Positions 49,450-60,782 of a stretch of DNA of 64,000 bases are shown here, in pieces. The notes under the pieces were generated by a model that had not been told where the DNA came from, did not search any database, and worked only from the letters and a program-made list of their open reading frames with translations. Each line of letters begins with the position of its first letter. Positions within the stretch are counted from its first letter, which is position 1. The translations under genes were made by a program, and so were the position numbers. Source of the stretch: Lomentospora prolificans (Eukaryota > Ascomycota > Sordariomycetes > Microascales > Microascaceae); the NCBI GenBank assembly GCA_029532625.1, contig JARFXM010000011.1, forward strand, positions 3,547,501 to 3,611,500, read 5' to 3'.

Positions 49450-50966
49450 ATGGATTTCTCCAACTCATCTCCGTTTCCGGAGGGGGTCATATCCTTCTTG
49501 GATACTGATCTTTACAAATTAACCATGCAGTGTGCGGTCATGAAATACTTCAAAGACGTGCCCGTCACTTATTCTTTTACCAATCGCACCCCCGAGAAGA
49601 AACTATCAAGAGAGGCTTTTCAATGGTTGGAGAAACAGGTCCAAAGTAAGGATTATGAGGCATGCCAATGGCATGAGACGCGCGTTAGACTTCCGATCGT
49701 TAACCAGAGTCGAAATAGAGCTTGGGAACATAAGCCTCTCTGATGAGGAATATCGTTTCCTCAAAACTCACTGCGACTACTTGGATCCCGAGTACCTCGC
49801 TTTTCTCAAGGAGTTCCGCCTTGACCCTCGTCGGCAGGTCAAGATGACATTTACGCCTATTGGGGAGGACACAAACTCCGCGTTAGACCTTGGCGACGTT
49901 GGTATGGAAATTAGTGGAACCTGGGCAGGCACGATTCTTTACGAGATCCCTATGCTGGCCTTGACATCTGAGGCGTATTTCCGATATATGGACACGGACT
50001 GGAGTTATGATGGCCAGGAAGAGAATGCTTATGCCAAGGGAACGCGTCTACTTGAAGCTGGTTGCGTATTTTCCGAGTTCGGAACACGTCGTCGACGCGA
50101 TTATCATACCCAAGCTCTTGTTTTCCGCGGGCTTGTCAAGGCATCCAAGGAAGCTGAAAAGAAGGGGCTGCCCGGAAAACTGACAGGCACTAGTAACGTC
50201 CATTTGGCGATGCGATTCGGTATCCCACCCGTGGGCACTGTAGCCCACGAATGGTTTATGGGTGTGGCGGCCATCTCAGACGATTATAAGAACGCGACAG
50301 AACAAGCGCTACGGCTGTGGGTGGACTCATTTGGAGGAAAGCTCGGTATCGCCCTAACCGATACTTTTGGGACTCAGGAATTCCTAAAAGCTTTTAGTCT
50401 TCCTGTAACCCCTGCCAAGGAGGGAGGGTCCGTTGATCGCTTCAAGGGCACTGACGGCAAAGTCCGGACTTACGCCGATATCTTCACAGGTGTTAGGCAA
50501 GACTCGGGCAACCCAGCCGCCTTTGTCAAGCTGGTTCGTGAATATTATGACAATGCGGGGGTAACCGAGAAGAAGACCATTGTCTTTTCAGATTCCCTTG
50601 ACGTTGATCGATGCCTAGAATACAAAAAGCTGTCTGAGGAGTACGGATTCCAGCCGACTTTTGGTGTGGGCACGTACCTCACCAACGATTTCGTTCACTT
50701 GTCTGATGGCACAAAATCTCTTCCTTTGAATATCGTCATCAAGTTGAGCTCCGCTGCTGGGAGACCAGCCGTCAAGATCAGGTAAGCTAGCTATAGACAT
50801 GGCCTCGTCTTCGACTTTCGTGAGCCGAGACTAACTTTTTGGGTCTAGCGACAATATAGGCAAGAATACTGGCGACAAAGCTACTGTCCAGAGGGTAAAG
50901 GAAGAACTCGGATACGTGGAGCACGACTGGGAGGAGGGTGACGAGACAGCACGGTGGGGCAAATAG
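49450..50966 (+). CDS. NPT1: Nicotinate phosphoribosyltransferase
   Basis: This enzyme makes nicotinate mononucleotide from nicotinate and PRPP, the first step of the Preiss-Handler NAD salvage route. Exons are 49450-49645, 49689-50781 and 50849-50966, giving 468 residues. Intron 1 is very short (43 nt, GTAAGG...GTTAG) and intron 2 is 67 nt (GTAAGC, CTAAC branch, GTCTAG). Signatures are FLDTDLYKLTMQ near the N terminus, FGTRRRRDYHTQ, GTSNVHLAMRFGIPPVG, the VAHEW histidine (about His252) that becomes phosphorylated in this family, ALTDTFGTQEF, and GVRQDSGNP. The C-terminal exon supplies IGKNTGDKATVQRVKEELGY. Length matches the eukaryotic enzyme (about 430-540). The frame changes between exon 1 and exon 2, so intron 1 is needed. 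Confidence 0.95.
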
Positions 50967-51736
50967 TTTTGCGAGAGACGGCGATGTGCTGTAAATATCA
51001 AGATTTCATTGTAATTAACGTGGATAGAAATCAAGTGAGCGCTCGTCATAGATCCCGGTTTGTACTTCAGAAAGAGGGAATACAGAGAGTTGGAGGCACA
51101 TGGATGTTAGCATCCACCCTGACATTCAACCATGAATGTACTTGGTGAAGCATCATCTGATAGAAACATGCTGGCACTAGTACGAAAATGGAATTCGCAT
51201 AAAAAATCTACATGGTATGGAAAGGAGACGACTTGACTGCTTGCCTCGTTTGCTTCTTGAAAGTTTATATACAAAGGAGGCAATACATGCGGACCACGAC
51301 CACGGCTGGCCAGTCACTTACCCAGCCAGTACGCAGTGCATGGGGGAGCACAGGAATGAACCACTTGTGGCGTGGGCTGAACGATAGCCCCGGCAAGATC
51401 TATTCGTCCTCGCTCATCTATTGGACGATCTAGGCGAAGCCGAATTCAGCGGCAGGGGAGATACTGGCATATGCAAAGGCGGTCACTAAGGCTCTCTCGA
51501 ACAGGCGTGCAGCGCTAAGGCATACTTCAACTGCTCTCTGCTGGAAAGTGTCTATTTGTTACCATGACGGTGCTTTTCCGCCAGCCTCTTATCGACTGGG
51601 GCTCAAGAATGGTCCACGACCAGGGATATGCAAGGAAATAAAGATTCTGCCCATCCTACAGTCTATTATATGCTTCCGAATCTCCGGTACAATGCATGCA
51701 GCTTCCGTTCCATCGCCTCTCCTCTTACTCCGACAC
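50967..51736. other. Intergenic region between convergent genes
   Basis: Contains the 3' UTRs of NPT1 (+) and the AA9 gene (-). No other feature was seen. Confidence 0.5.
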
Positions 51737-52508
51737 CTAACAAGTGAACTTCTCAGGGCCGGGGATGACGTAGTTCTCAACGGGGGGGTAATAGACGCTG
51801 ATCTGGACACCAGGATCGGTTCCCTTTGTGCAGGCGGGTTGTTAGTAAACTATGGATTGGAGCAGGGGTTACTGAGAAGGATGAACATACAGAGTAGGCA
51901 CCTGGGAAGCTGACTGTGGAAGGCTTCTTGGCGCCGCTGCTGCCAACGATGTTGAGCTGAGCACACTCCATGTAGAACTGGGCACCTGGATACGTGCCCG
52001 CACCGTGAAGGGCAATCATCTCTGCGCGAAGGAGGTACTGACCCTCCTCGATGCAGTCGGGAATCGTGATCTCGTGCTTTCCGCCGTTCTGAATGACCTT
52101 CGAAGTTCCCCAGACGCCGCCGTTGAAGCCGTCCTCCTGGATCTTGAACCAGCCGTCTCCGGGGCCGGCGGCGGACTTGGCGTCGTCGACCTTCTTGAGG
52201 TAGGCAATGGTGGGGCCGACATGGCTGGGATCCATGACGTTCTCCGGGCCGGAGTCGAGAGTGTGCCTCCAGATGGCGGTCACGGTGGAGCCTGCCTTGA
52301 CGTCGATGATGGTGTCGGTGGGGGTGGTGGGATTGGGGTCGCCGTTGCAGGCAATGGACTGTGATGTGACGTCCATGATGGGGCCATCGTAGGTTGGCGT
52401 GCGGACGCCGTTGGAGATGCCCATGTTTTGGCCGTCGACCTCGAGCGAGACGAAGATGGTGTGGGCGCTGGCGGCGCCAGCGGCGGCGAGGATTCTAAGA
52501 AGCTTCAT
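51737..52508 (-). CDS. AA9 lytic polysaccharide monooxygenase (GH61), single domain
   Basis: A secreted copper enzyme that oxidatively cleaves cellulose or related glucans. Exon 1 is 52508-51891 and exon 2 is 51823-51737, with a 67 nt intron (GTATGT...CAAAG), giving 234 residues. The signal peptide is MKLLRILAAAGAASA, and cleavage exposes His16 (HTIFVSLEVDG), the N-terminal half of the histidine brace. The second copper His is in MDPSHVGP, and the axial Tyr is in AQFYMECAQL. The C-terminal exon ends VIPGPEKFTC, the normal end of the catalytic domain. There is no linker, CBM1 or GPI signal. A TATA box lies about 160 bp upstream. Expression is probably inducible, as is usual for the family. The substrate (cellulose, xyloglucan or other) cannot be told from the sequence. 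Confidence 0.95.
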
Positions 52509-52664
52509 GGTTGCGGCAGGGGCGGACTTGGGAGGGAACGGTGTACCACGAAATCAGAAGATATGGAAGCTGGGTTAACACGAATGCCAGGCAAGCAATT
52601 CACCGTCGACACAAAGGAGGGGGAGGGACGAGATGAGGTTCTACCTCGGTGACCGGGGGTTAGG

Positions 52665-52672
52665 TATTTATA
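52665..52672 (-). promoter_or_regulatory. TATA box of the AA9 gene
   Basis: TATAAATA on the minus strand, about 157 bp upstream of the AA9 start codon, at a normal distance for a fungal inducible gene. Confidence 0.6.
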
Positions 52673-54289
52673 CCGGCATTTCCTCTACCCCGTGGAGAAA
52701 ATTGAACGGATGTCGGCTTCTGTCCGGGTCCTTAATATTCTAGATGGAGCGGTTCCTTCCAGTCCCCGGCACCCTCCATCTCACTATTCAATTTGCGCTT
52801 AATATCGCTATGGTGTGGACGATCCTTGGCCCCAGGTTTTCTCCCCCATTGCCAATGCAGAAGAGGGAGTCGGGGGCGCGGGAGGAAGCACCCGGGTTCT
52901 TACTTGATGATATCGAAATAACAATAGAGGTGTTATTGCGCATCAATTTTCCATCTATTTGGCCGAGCTTTTACTAAAGTTGAGGGGCCAGGACCGAAAA
53001 AAACGCGTAGTGAGGAATATCTAAGCGTAACCCTCCCATAATGCTCAAAAAATTATGGACATAATCCACTAGTTGGCAAAGGATGTGATGGGGTTTGGCT
53101 TGACCAACCTGGTTTTGCGAGACGAGGTGACGCCGACTTTGTTCGGGAGGCCGGACCGGTATCGTGTAAGATTGGATCGTCATCGACGACGGAATCACAC
53201 TTCATATACACAAGGTGAGCCTGTTTGATTCAAATCTACTAAATCACAAGAATAAGCCTCTGCAGCGGGCGGGGACCACGGACAAAGGTGAATCCGTGCT
53301 GGGCAATTTGCATGAATCTTGCTCAAAGGCGGGATGGGAAGAACTGGCAGACTGACGCGCTGGCCTGAGGGGGTTGTGTTCTCTAGGCGCCTCTAGAACG
53401 AGAACCCATGACGCGGCATGTCGAAGTCGTTTGTGTCAGACCGCGTCGTCACTAAGTCATGAGCGCTTTGGCCGATTTCCGAGCAGGCTCAGCTAGGTAC
53501 GTTGTTGGCACACGACTCAGGATGTGGAGATGCCCATGCCCAACGGGGCATCTGCTTCCTCCTCGGCGGCGGGTCACGTTGAGGGCTCGATGCTTCTGAA
53601 ACCACCGTAAGTTGGGAGGTATTCATCTTGGTTGGTTGTGCTCTGGCGGCTCGAAGGTGGGAAGGATATTTATCCATAGTGGAAATAGATGAAGCGAGGT
53701 GAGAGTCCCGACTTTGGGTTTCTGGGTGCTGGGCTGGGTTGGTTAATTGCTCACGGGGGATGCGCTGCATTTCAACTCAGAGGGTTGCGCTAACTTGCAA
53801 TTTCCTAGAACATGCAAGAAAATCTCTGGATGTGGTATTGAATGCTTTCACGACTTGAGCGTCCCAAGTTGTGATTGTAGGAGGCGGGAGTTGTCACAGC
53901 CGAAAGCCACCAACGATGGAGGTGTGGTCGGATCGTCCCAGGCGACGGAATAAACGCTGGCCAGGCGAGTGGTATTATCCTACCGTGAAGCCAAGGACGG
54001 TTCTGGAGAAGCCAAGGCGGGATGGATGGTCTCTGTAAAATGATGCAAGGTAGCATTTTATCTGCTTGCCAAGTTGGCGTCGTCCATGATCCCTCGCATG
54101 CCACACAAACAGTCCTTTTTTTTTTTTTTCATTTTTTTTCTCCTCTTGTCAAAATTGAATTAGTCTTCCTCGCCAGTATCTAATGGGGCGAACTGGCCAA
54201 ATCTGCCAAATCTGCCAGGCTACAGGCAACTGTAGGCTGTAATGCACGCTTTATAGCCACTGGAAATCTATATTCTTTTGCCAGGCTGT
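52673..54289. other. Intergenic region upstream of the AA9 gene
   Basis: About 1.6 kb with the AA9 upstream regulatory region and the 3' UTR of the next gene. It contains a T-run (54118-54131) and imperfect ggccaaatctgcc copies near 54187. No gene was recognised. Confidence 0.5.
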
Positions 54290-55193
54290 CTAGGTGGCCA
54301 GTGACCTTGGGCTTTCATACCCCGGCCTGGCCCTCGTGAGGACTCTACACGTATATGAATCGTCCGATTCGGCTGCGCTAGACAGAGAATCGCTTGCCTC
54401 GGTCGCAACGACTAGGCAAACCTCGCGCTCCATAGAGAAATTGGGGCAAAAGGATGGATTCCACTCGGTAATGGCCTCGTACAGCTGGCTGAGGCCTTTG
54501 CCAACTCCGACTTCTTTGTCCACGCCGTCATCAACAAACTCACCGGCGTCTCGGATAGGCGGGGGCGTCTGTCGAATATTGGGATGATAGATTCTTGATA
54601 GGAGTTTAGCATATAGAGCGTGACTGGTGCTGTTCGCCTTCGATTTCCAGACGTCGAATCGGGCCATTGCGCCCGCGTACTGGTTAGCGATCCACTCGAC
54701 TGGCTTCGAGTCTCCGGATAACTGCGCCCACTTGCCGTCTCGAACAACCAGGTCCTCGAGCACGATGTCCTAGTATCGGTCTTCCGTATGGTTGTCCACG
54801 TTGGCACAGATGGTAGAGGCGGCTACAGCAGCTTTGAAAACGTTGGTGAGGTCCTGGGTGTATGTCTCCATGAGGAGAAGATCGCTATGATCCGCCTCTG
54901 CCCCGGCGATACCGAAGATGCAGGCCAGGCGAATGTTGGGACCTTTGATGACAATCTTGGGCTGAGGGAGATCCCTGCCGGTGACTTCCCTTCTTTTGAA
55001 GTCGAAATTGGGGAGCACAGGCATGATGCAGCTCTCCCTGTCTGAGGCAGGGCCGATGGGATCAAATGTCTTCCGCCCTCGCAGGTTCGAACGCTTCTGC
55101 GACCGGACCCAGGTTAGCGCGAGAAAGGGTGGGATGAGGTGAGAGAGGCATGGACTTGTCTGGTATTATTACCTTGCCCTTATTTTTAGCCAT
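54290..55193 (-). CDS. Unknown protein, in-frame TAG or unrecognised intron
   Basis: Exon 1 is a 21-nt start exon (55193-55173, MAKNKGK), intron 55097-55172 has a GTAATA donor, GCTAAC branch and GTCGCAG acceptor, and exon 2 begins at 55096 with KRSNLRGRKTFDPIG. The frame stays open through RLACIFGIAGAEADHSDLLL and ETYTQDLTNVFKAA, then meets a TAG at 54770-54772. The same frame continues without change as DIVLEDLVVRDGKWAQL and runs to 54290. Two readings are possible. The TAG may end a short protein or mark a pseudogene. Alternatively the TAG may be the CTAG acceptor of a 57 nt intron (GTAGCC donor, 54770-54826), whose removal keeps the frame and joins FKAA to DIVLEDL. With that intron the protein would be about 244 residues. 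No family was recognised and there is no signal peptide. Confidence 0.6.
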
Positions 55194-55776
55194 GCCTAGA
55201 ATGCTTGACACAGAATGAGGAAGCCGTCCAATTTTCGGAAACAAGCTCGAAGGGATTTGAGCCTCTGGATTTCCGAGCCGCCTCGGGAATTCAATGATGG
55301 ATTGAAGTGACGGATCAAGTGTTTTGGGGAGGTGAGAGGAGCAGAAAGGAAAAGGGCAGGGCAAGAGAGAAGTATGGAGAAGGACCTATTCATTCTGGGT
55401 AGTCAGAAGAACGCTTCGTGTGATGAAGAGGTCCATTGTTAAGATGTGTAGGTCACACGTTCATGGACCTCATGGATGCAGTTGGATGCTCATCCTGAGA
55501 GTCGTTCCTGTGTAGCGTCTAGGCACCTCTGGCCATCTAAGGTAACGATTGAACCTTAAGCATCTACGATTATGAAAAGGGTCAACAATATGCTGCTATA
55601 ATACTTCATAGCAACTGAAAGGAGAATAAAGAATGTATGGTTTTGATTGCGACTGTCTTAAAGGGAAAATTGACTATTATGAGGCAACGAAAGAAAAACA
55701 ATCCCATCTCATGCTACCCGAATGCATTCTGTTTCGAGATATGGATCCAAACTTGGCGCGGTCCGAGTACTTAATG
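55194..55776. other. Intergenic region
   Basis: About 580 bp upstream of the unknown gene and downstream of the wall-protein pseudogene. No feature was recognised. Confidence 0.5.
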
Positions 55777-57037
55777 CTATTCAAACAAGTTTCGTCTTGT
55801 CGGTTTCCAAGGTTTATTTCTACAAAGAGCAAGGGTGATACTGAGATCAGCGGTGAAGAGACCAGCAGAGACGCGACTTACACTAGTAGTGACGGGGAAA
55901 GCGCCAGTAGGTTGGGGAGAGATGACAATCTCGCCGGTTCTGGCAGCACCGCCGGGATACTTGGAGTCGTGATGGCAGCCAGCGTCAGCCTCAACATCAG
56001 AGCCACATTGAGGCTCGGATTCTCGGATTCGCAATCGACATCAGAGCCGTCGCCGTGATCACAGTTGGCACCAGAGTCAGCGTCGGGGTTCTCGCCCAAG
56101 GAACCTTGGAGTTGTCAGAATCGTCGGAACCGTTGGAGTCAGCCGCATCGGAGCGAAGTCAACAATGACAGCGTGAGTACCAGGGACGGTCACGCCGCCG
56201 TCATCATCGCCAGCAGAGTGACCCTCAGTGCCAGAGGAGGGGATCTCACCAGCATCAGTCGGGATGTTGGATCCGCCACTGGGAATCTCGAACTCTTCGC
56301 CAGAGTTCTCGCTGTCAGCGATATAAGCGGCCTGACCACCCTTGGGCTTGGGAGCGGTGTTTTAGGTAGGCCTGGGAGCGTAGCCGCCACCAGTATCGGT
56401 AACAGGGCACACGGTAGTGGAAACGGCGACGACCTCGGTAACGACGTGGGGACGAGCAGGGCAGTCAGGCTTCTCGGTGGGGCAAGCAATGATGGCGCGG
56501 ACGGCGGTGGAGTAGACAACTGAGGTAGTCCACGAGGTGTGGCGAGTGTAGCGGCGAGTGTACGGGCGAGTGTGGGTGCTGGTCGAGTTGTGGTAGTAGC
56601 CGGTGAGCACGGAGGAGCTGGGGCGAGCCGTGGCAGCAGTCCAGGTGTGGCGGTAAGAAGTGCGCCAGGCGCGAGTGTGGCCGGCGTGGGACGGCTCCTC
56701 TGCCGTTGAGGGGCCCTCTACCTCCCAGTGGCCGGTGGTGGTCTCTTCCTCGGTCTCCGTATCGATGCTGGTGAACTTCTCGGTAGTGGTGGAGGATTCG
56801 GGAACCTTTTCAGTCGTGGCTGGCTCCTTAGACGTAGTAGTAGAAGTGGCTTCGTCTGTAGTGGAGGGCTCTTGCTCCTCAGACTCAGTGGCGTTCGTGA
56901 CATCTTCGGTTGAGCTAGGCTCCTCAAATCCAGTCACGCTGCTGGGCTGGTCTGTGGCGGTAGTCTCAGATTCCACCGTTCTTGGCGCTGGCCAGACCGA
57001 GCGCCAAGGCGGCAACTCCAAGAGCAGAGGTCTTCAT
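55777..57037 (-). pseudogene. Decayed Ser/Thr-rich secreted wall-protein gene
   Basis: The minus strand begins at 57037 with a good signal peptide, MKTSALGVAALALGLASA, but that frame stops at 56966 (AKNGGI then TGA). The adjoining frame is open from about 57021 to 56362 and encodes a Ser/Thr/Glu-rich mature region (TTEKVPESSTTTEKF, RYTRHTSWTTSVVYSTA) followed by ACPTEKPDCP and TTVCPVTDTGGG, typical of fungal wall glycoproteins. It then hits a TAA at 56362-56364 and continues in the same frame as APKPKGGQAAYIADSENSGE. Downstream, gene-like acidic sequence continues in changing frames (SDAADSNGSDDSDNS, DSGANCDHGDGSDVDCES, GSDVEADAGCHHDSK). So at least one frameshift near the signal-peptide end, one stop and probably further frameshifts are present. 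Sequencing error or unusual splicing is the alternative; no good donor/acceptor pair repairs it. The 3' limit is approximate. Confidence 0.6.
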
Positions 57038-59356
57038 GATGAAAATAAATATTTGGCGGGTAGATATCAAAGAAAGCGACGCAGGGCTAGAAATCAAGGA
57101 GTAACAAACGTAGGGCGGCGAAGTGCCAGACCAAATCTAAGGGTGAATGAGCGTGTCTGCCGTCTGGGTGTGGGATTGATGAGATACTCCAACATGGGAA
57201 TGACACAGCGCAGACATCTTCCTTTTGATGGCCATGAGCTCGCGGCGCATTTGACATCTTCCATCTCCTGTGATGGTTGTTCGTGATTCTTTTTTGCGTG
57301 TCCGTTCTGACATTACTCAGTCACTTGCGAAAGCTAAAGCGCATTTCATGAGATAGCCGTCCAAAAGATGACGTCTAATCTCTGCAACCCCTCCACATTT
57401 GAGATGAAGATATGAGGCGCTCCCAGTCATGTCGGTTAGTTTCAAGATCGAGTGGCCCAGGCAGTGATTTCCACAAGCCGCGATGCCGCCGGGGAAAAGC
57501 AGTTCCGTGCGGCGCCGCCGTGGCTGGCGATCCGCGCTCCAGGGATCTTTTAGAATTGGAGAAAAAAAATGAGCTTCCGATCACCATATCAGTCGGCTTT
57601 CAGCGCGATGTGAAGTTGGGGGCATCATTTATTCAGGATGAAAAGGACCGCTCTCCACTGTCTGCAGCCATGCGCTGCCAATGCCGGGATGTGCGGTCAT
57701 GATGCAGGTACACGTGCGGATCAAGAATGGTATTGACTTTGCGTGCTCCGATCTGGAGGGACTCGTATCAAGTTCTTGGCCTGGAGAGTAAACTTCTGCG
57801 AACGATTAAAAATTGGCATCTTGAAGGGCATCACGGGGGCATAGGAAGACGTCAACTTTGGTTCGTTGTGTTTGAAGACTCAATATTCATGGCCGATCCC
57901 TCGCCAAGTCAACCAGCTATGAGGCTTGGCTGGTACGAGTGGATGATGAATCTCCCAAGCGTATAGATCCATGCCCTCTATTCCGCAGGGAATGTCTCCA
58001 GCTGTGACAGCTATATTCTCCACCGCACGATAAATTGTCTCCCCCAAGCATAGGCCCGCGGTGGTTTTATTCTACGTTCCCCTGACATCGCTTGCTTTTC
58101 ATGACAGCCATTTCAGCTACCACCTACTCCTGTAGCGCGACGATTGTGTTCGGCCCCGTGTGAAGCCTGGTTCCTACATTGACCATTACGAAGAGCTTGT
58201 GTCATCGAGCGTTTCTGCGTATGCAGGCACCAACTCATGGTGGGCAGGAGGACCTGGATAGATGGATGTCGAGATTGAGAAGAATTAGGCTGCCAGTGCA
58301 GTGTATCGAGTCTGGAGCGCAAATCGCGGCCGGTTGTTCCGGTCAGTGGCTGCAAACACTCCCCGTGAACTTAGATTAGTTCATGTCTCGGAGCGAAATT
58401 ACCATGGATGGTAGCTAGCATTGAGCGAAACAAAGTACATCCAACCATGGATGGATGGATGGTCATCTTAGATAACTACACGGGATAGAATGTAGCTTGG
58501 CCAAAGCGATGTCTCGCTCTGACTTGTATTTTGGCGTGTTTTCAATTAAATAGTATCGAGGAGGCCTAGCAGCTGAGACATAGCCAATGTTGGACTGACG
58601 TGAAGTTGAGTGTGTAGGCGTGGAGGTTATCGCCGGCGCTGGAAGTGAGTTCTCTCACACTTGCTGTAGTCAATTGTTATTCTCTTCTTCTCGTGGAAAA
58701 ACTAGTACTAACTGTTCCAATGATAGTTGCTCAATAAGATGGGGCTTTAGGAGGTTACCTATGGCATAATTCGGATCTGCAGCTACTTTGTCGTTTCCTC
58801 AGTCGGATTGATACTTGGGTTCTCGCCTAAAAATAGGCAATGGGTATTGTTTTTATTTATTATGAATCATATTGGTGACCAACATGATTCATGTAGGCAA
58901 GTAGAGCTGTGTATGTGGCGCTCTCATAGGTCGCGGAGGAGCAGATGAGTCTTGAAAGGCGAAACGCATTGGTGAGAAAAAGCAAGACTGTAGACATCTG
59001 CGTCATCACCTTTTACAGGAGTCATGCCTATCTGGGGATACACCTCAGTATGCAGGGAACACTTGGCATCCATTTCATGTGGTTCCTATAAAGAATCATT
59101 AAGATTTCACTATTGATAGCCATCGATGGATAGACGGATGCTTGGCGAAAAAAAGGTTTGGAAACGAAGGATGGATCAAAATCGATTGAAGTAGGTGGAT
59201 AAATCTCATTAGCGAAGACAAAAGAGACTCATTAACCAAAAAAAAATGAAATAAGTTCATCTGCTGCCATTGCTGCACTGAGGCGCGTTTGGCTCGCTTG
59301 TTTTAAGCGTTTGGGCGTCCCAAGACAAGTGCGAGGGAGGTTGTGAAACAGGGTCT
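57038..59356. other. Intergenic region, no gene recognised
   Basis: About 2.3 kb. It holds the former promoter of the wall-protein pseudogene and the 3' UTR of the glycine-rich gene. A short GGAT tetramer run lies at about 58447-58461. The frame at 57412-57702 looks like chance. Confidence 0.5.
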
Positions 59357-60547
59357 CTACATTAAGGGGATGGCCATGAGAGCGGAGAGGGCCACAATGA
59401 AGCCGCTGACGCCAAAAGCCAAGAGCTTGGGGCTGCCAGCGACCTGAACTGGGCCTCCAGCACCAGGGCCAGAGCCGGAGCCAGCACCAGAGCCAGAGCC
59501 AGAGCCGGAGCCAGAGCCGGAACCAGCACCTGAGCCAGAGCCACCAGAGCCACCGTTACCTCCGTTGCCACCAGCACCCCCGTTACCACCGGAGCCGGAA
59601 TCACCAGGCTGTCCGGGCTGTCCGGGTTGTCCGGGCTGACCAGGCTGGCCGCCCTGACCAGGTTGACCGGGCTGTCCAGGCCGTCCAGGCTGGCCGGGCT
59701 GACCATTGCCGCCGCCATTGCCACCGTTACCTCCGTTGCCACCAGCGCCGCCGTTACCGCCGGAGCCAGAGCCAGAGCCAGAGCCACCAGAGCCACCGTT
59801 ACCTCCGTTGCCACCAGCACCCCCGTTACCACCGGAGCCGGAGCCAGAGCCAGAGCCGCCGTTACCACCGTTTCCTCCATTTCCACCGTTACCCCCGTTG
59901 CCGCCATTTCCAGCGCCGGAGCCAGAGCCGCCGTTACCTCCGTTTCCTCCATTTCCACCGTTTCCTCCGTTGCCGCCATTTCCAGCGCCGGAGCCAGAGC
60001 CGCCGTTACCACCGTTTCCTCCATTTCCACCGTTACCTCCATTGCCGCCATTTCCAGCGCCAGAGCCAGAGCCACCGTTGCCACCGTTGCCTCCGTTGCC
60101 ACCATTGCCGCCGTTACCACCGTTTCCACCAGGGCCCTTGGGGCGAGGAGCTCCAGGCGTATCGGTCTCGCAAGGGACGGTCAATGTAGCAGTGATGGGA
60201 TGAGGACCGCAAGTCTTACAGACCTCGACCTTCCTCGTGAAACCGGGAGCGGGGCGGTCGGTGGGAAGATCGCCGCAGAAGGGCTTGTCGCAGGTCTGGG
60301 TGACCTCATAAGTGCAAGGCTCAATGCCATTGGGGCCGAAGCGGTCGTAGACGACCTCGTGGATGTTGATCCAGCTGCCGTCCTTGGGACCGGGTCCGAC
60401 CTTGACGGGAGGGTAGGAAGTAGGGATGACCACCGGGGGCTTGGTAGAGGTGACGGTGCAGTCGGGGTCGACCGGCGGGCGAGCAGGCACACCCGCAAGG
60501 ACGATGGCGGGGAGAGCGAGAAGAGAGAGCTTGGAAATGGTAGACAT
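59357..60547 (-). CDS. Glycine-rich, collagen-like cell-surface protein (GPI type)
   Basis: A single-exon frame of 396 residues. The signal peptide is MSTISKLSLLALPAIVLAGV. A compact N-terminal domain follows (about 20-135) with six cysteines (DPDCTVTSTKPP, EPCTYEVTQTCDKPFCGD, EVCKTCGPHP, VPCETDTPG). Then come about 220 residues of repeats: NGG triplets in blocks separated by SGSGAG or SGSGSG units, and one run of about 35 residues of GQPG/GRPG, a collagen-like Gly-X-Y pattern. The C terminus (QVAGSPKLLAFGVSGFIVAL and on) is a GPI-type signal: small residues, then a hydrophobic tail with no cytosolic anchor. It is probably displayed on the wall or membrane as an extended, flexible stalk. The repeats also produce long meaningless frames on both strands. 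The family of the N-terminal domain is not known to me. Confidence 0.87.
   Translation of the reverse strand: MSTISKLSLLALPAIVLAGVPARPPVDPDCTVTSTKPPVVIPTSYPPVKVGPGPKDGSWINIHEVVYDRFGPNGIEPCTYEVTQTCDKPFCGDLPTDRPAPGFTRKVEVCKTCGPHPITATLTVPCETDTPGAPRPKGPGGNGGNGGNGGNGGNGGNGGSGSGAGNGGNGGNGGNGGNGGNGGSGSGAGNGGNGGNGGNGGNGGNGGSGSGAGNGGNGGNGGNGGNGGNGGSGSGSGSGGNGGAGGNGGNGGSGGSGSGSGSGGNGGAGGNGGNGGNGGGNGQPGQPGRPGQPGQPGQGGQPGQPGQPGQPGQPGDSGSGGNGGAGGNGGNGGSGGSGSGAGSGSGSGSGSGSGAGSGSGPGAGGPVQVAGSPKLLAFGVSGFIVALSALMAIPLM
59470..60130. repeat. Coding minisatellite of the glycine-rich protein
   Basis: Tandem DNA repeats on nested scales: 9-nt units (encoding NGG), larger units of about 75 nt (NGG block plus SGSGAG spacer, about four copies between 59840 and 60130) and a 9-12 nt GQPG unit at about 59609-59706. 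Near-identical copies at the DNA level show recent expansion by slippage or unequal exchange, so length differences between strains are likely. Confidence 0.85.
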
Positions 60548-60774
60548 CTTGAAGTACCGGACGAAGAAAGGTAAGAGCCAAGCGTGAGGCTGTGGTAAAA
60601 ACGAGTGTTATTAACGAGTGGAAGGGTTGGTTGAGTTGTTTGTCCCGAGGGAAAGCGAAGAGGCCAAAGGAGTGTAAAAGGTAGAAAACCTTGGATTGAA
60701 GAAGTGAATGAGAAAGAATGACTGGTTGTTGTGATGATGAAAAGGAATTGTCTTCATCCTCGACGACAAGACTT

Positions 60775-60782
60775 CTTATATA
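60775..60782 (-). promoter_or_regulatory. TATA box of the glycine-rich protein gene
   Basis: TATATAAG on the minus strand, about 230 bp upstream of the start codon, followed by a pyrimidine-rich (coding-strand) leader. The distance and the strong motif suggest a highly or conditionally expressed gene. Confidence 0.6.

Noticed and set aside
59627..60574. Long plus-strand frames (315 and 165 codons) and a 255-codon minus frame over the glycine-rich gene
   Set aside because: They are by-products of the triplet repeat read in other frames. Only the 396-residue minus frame has a signal peptide, cysteine head and GPI-type end.
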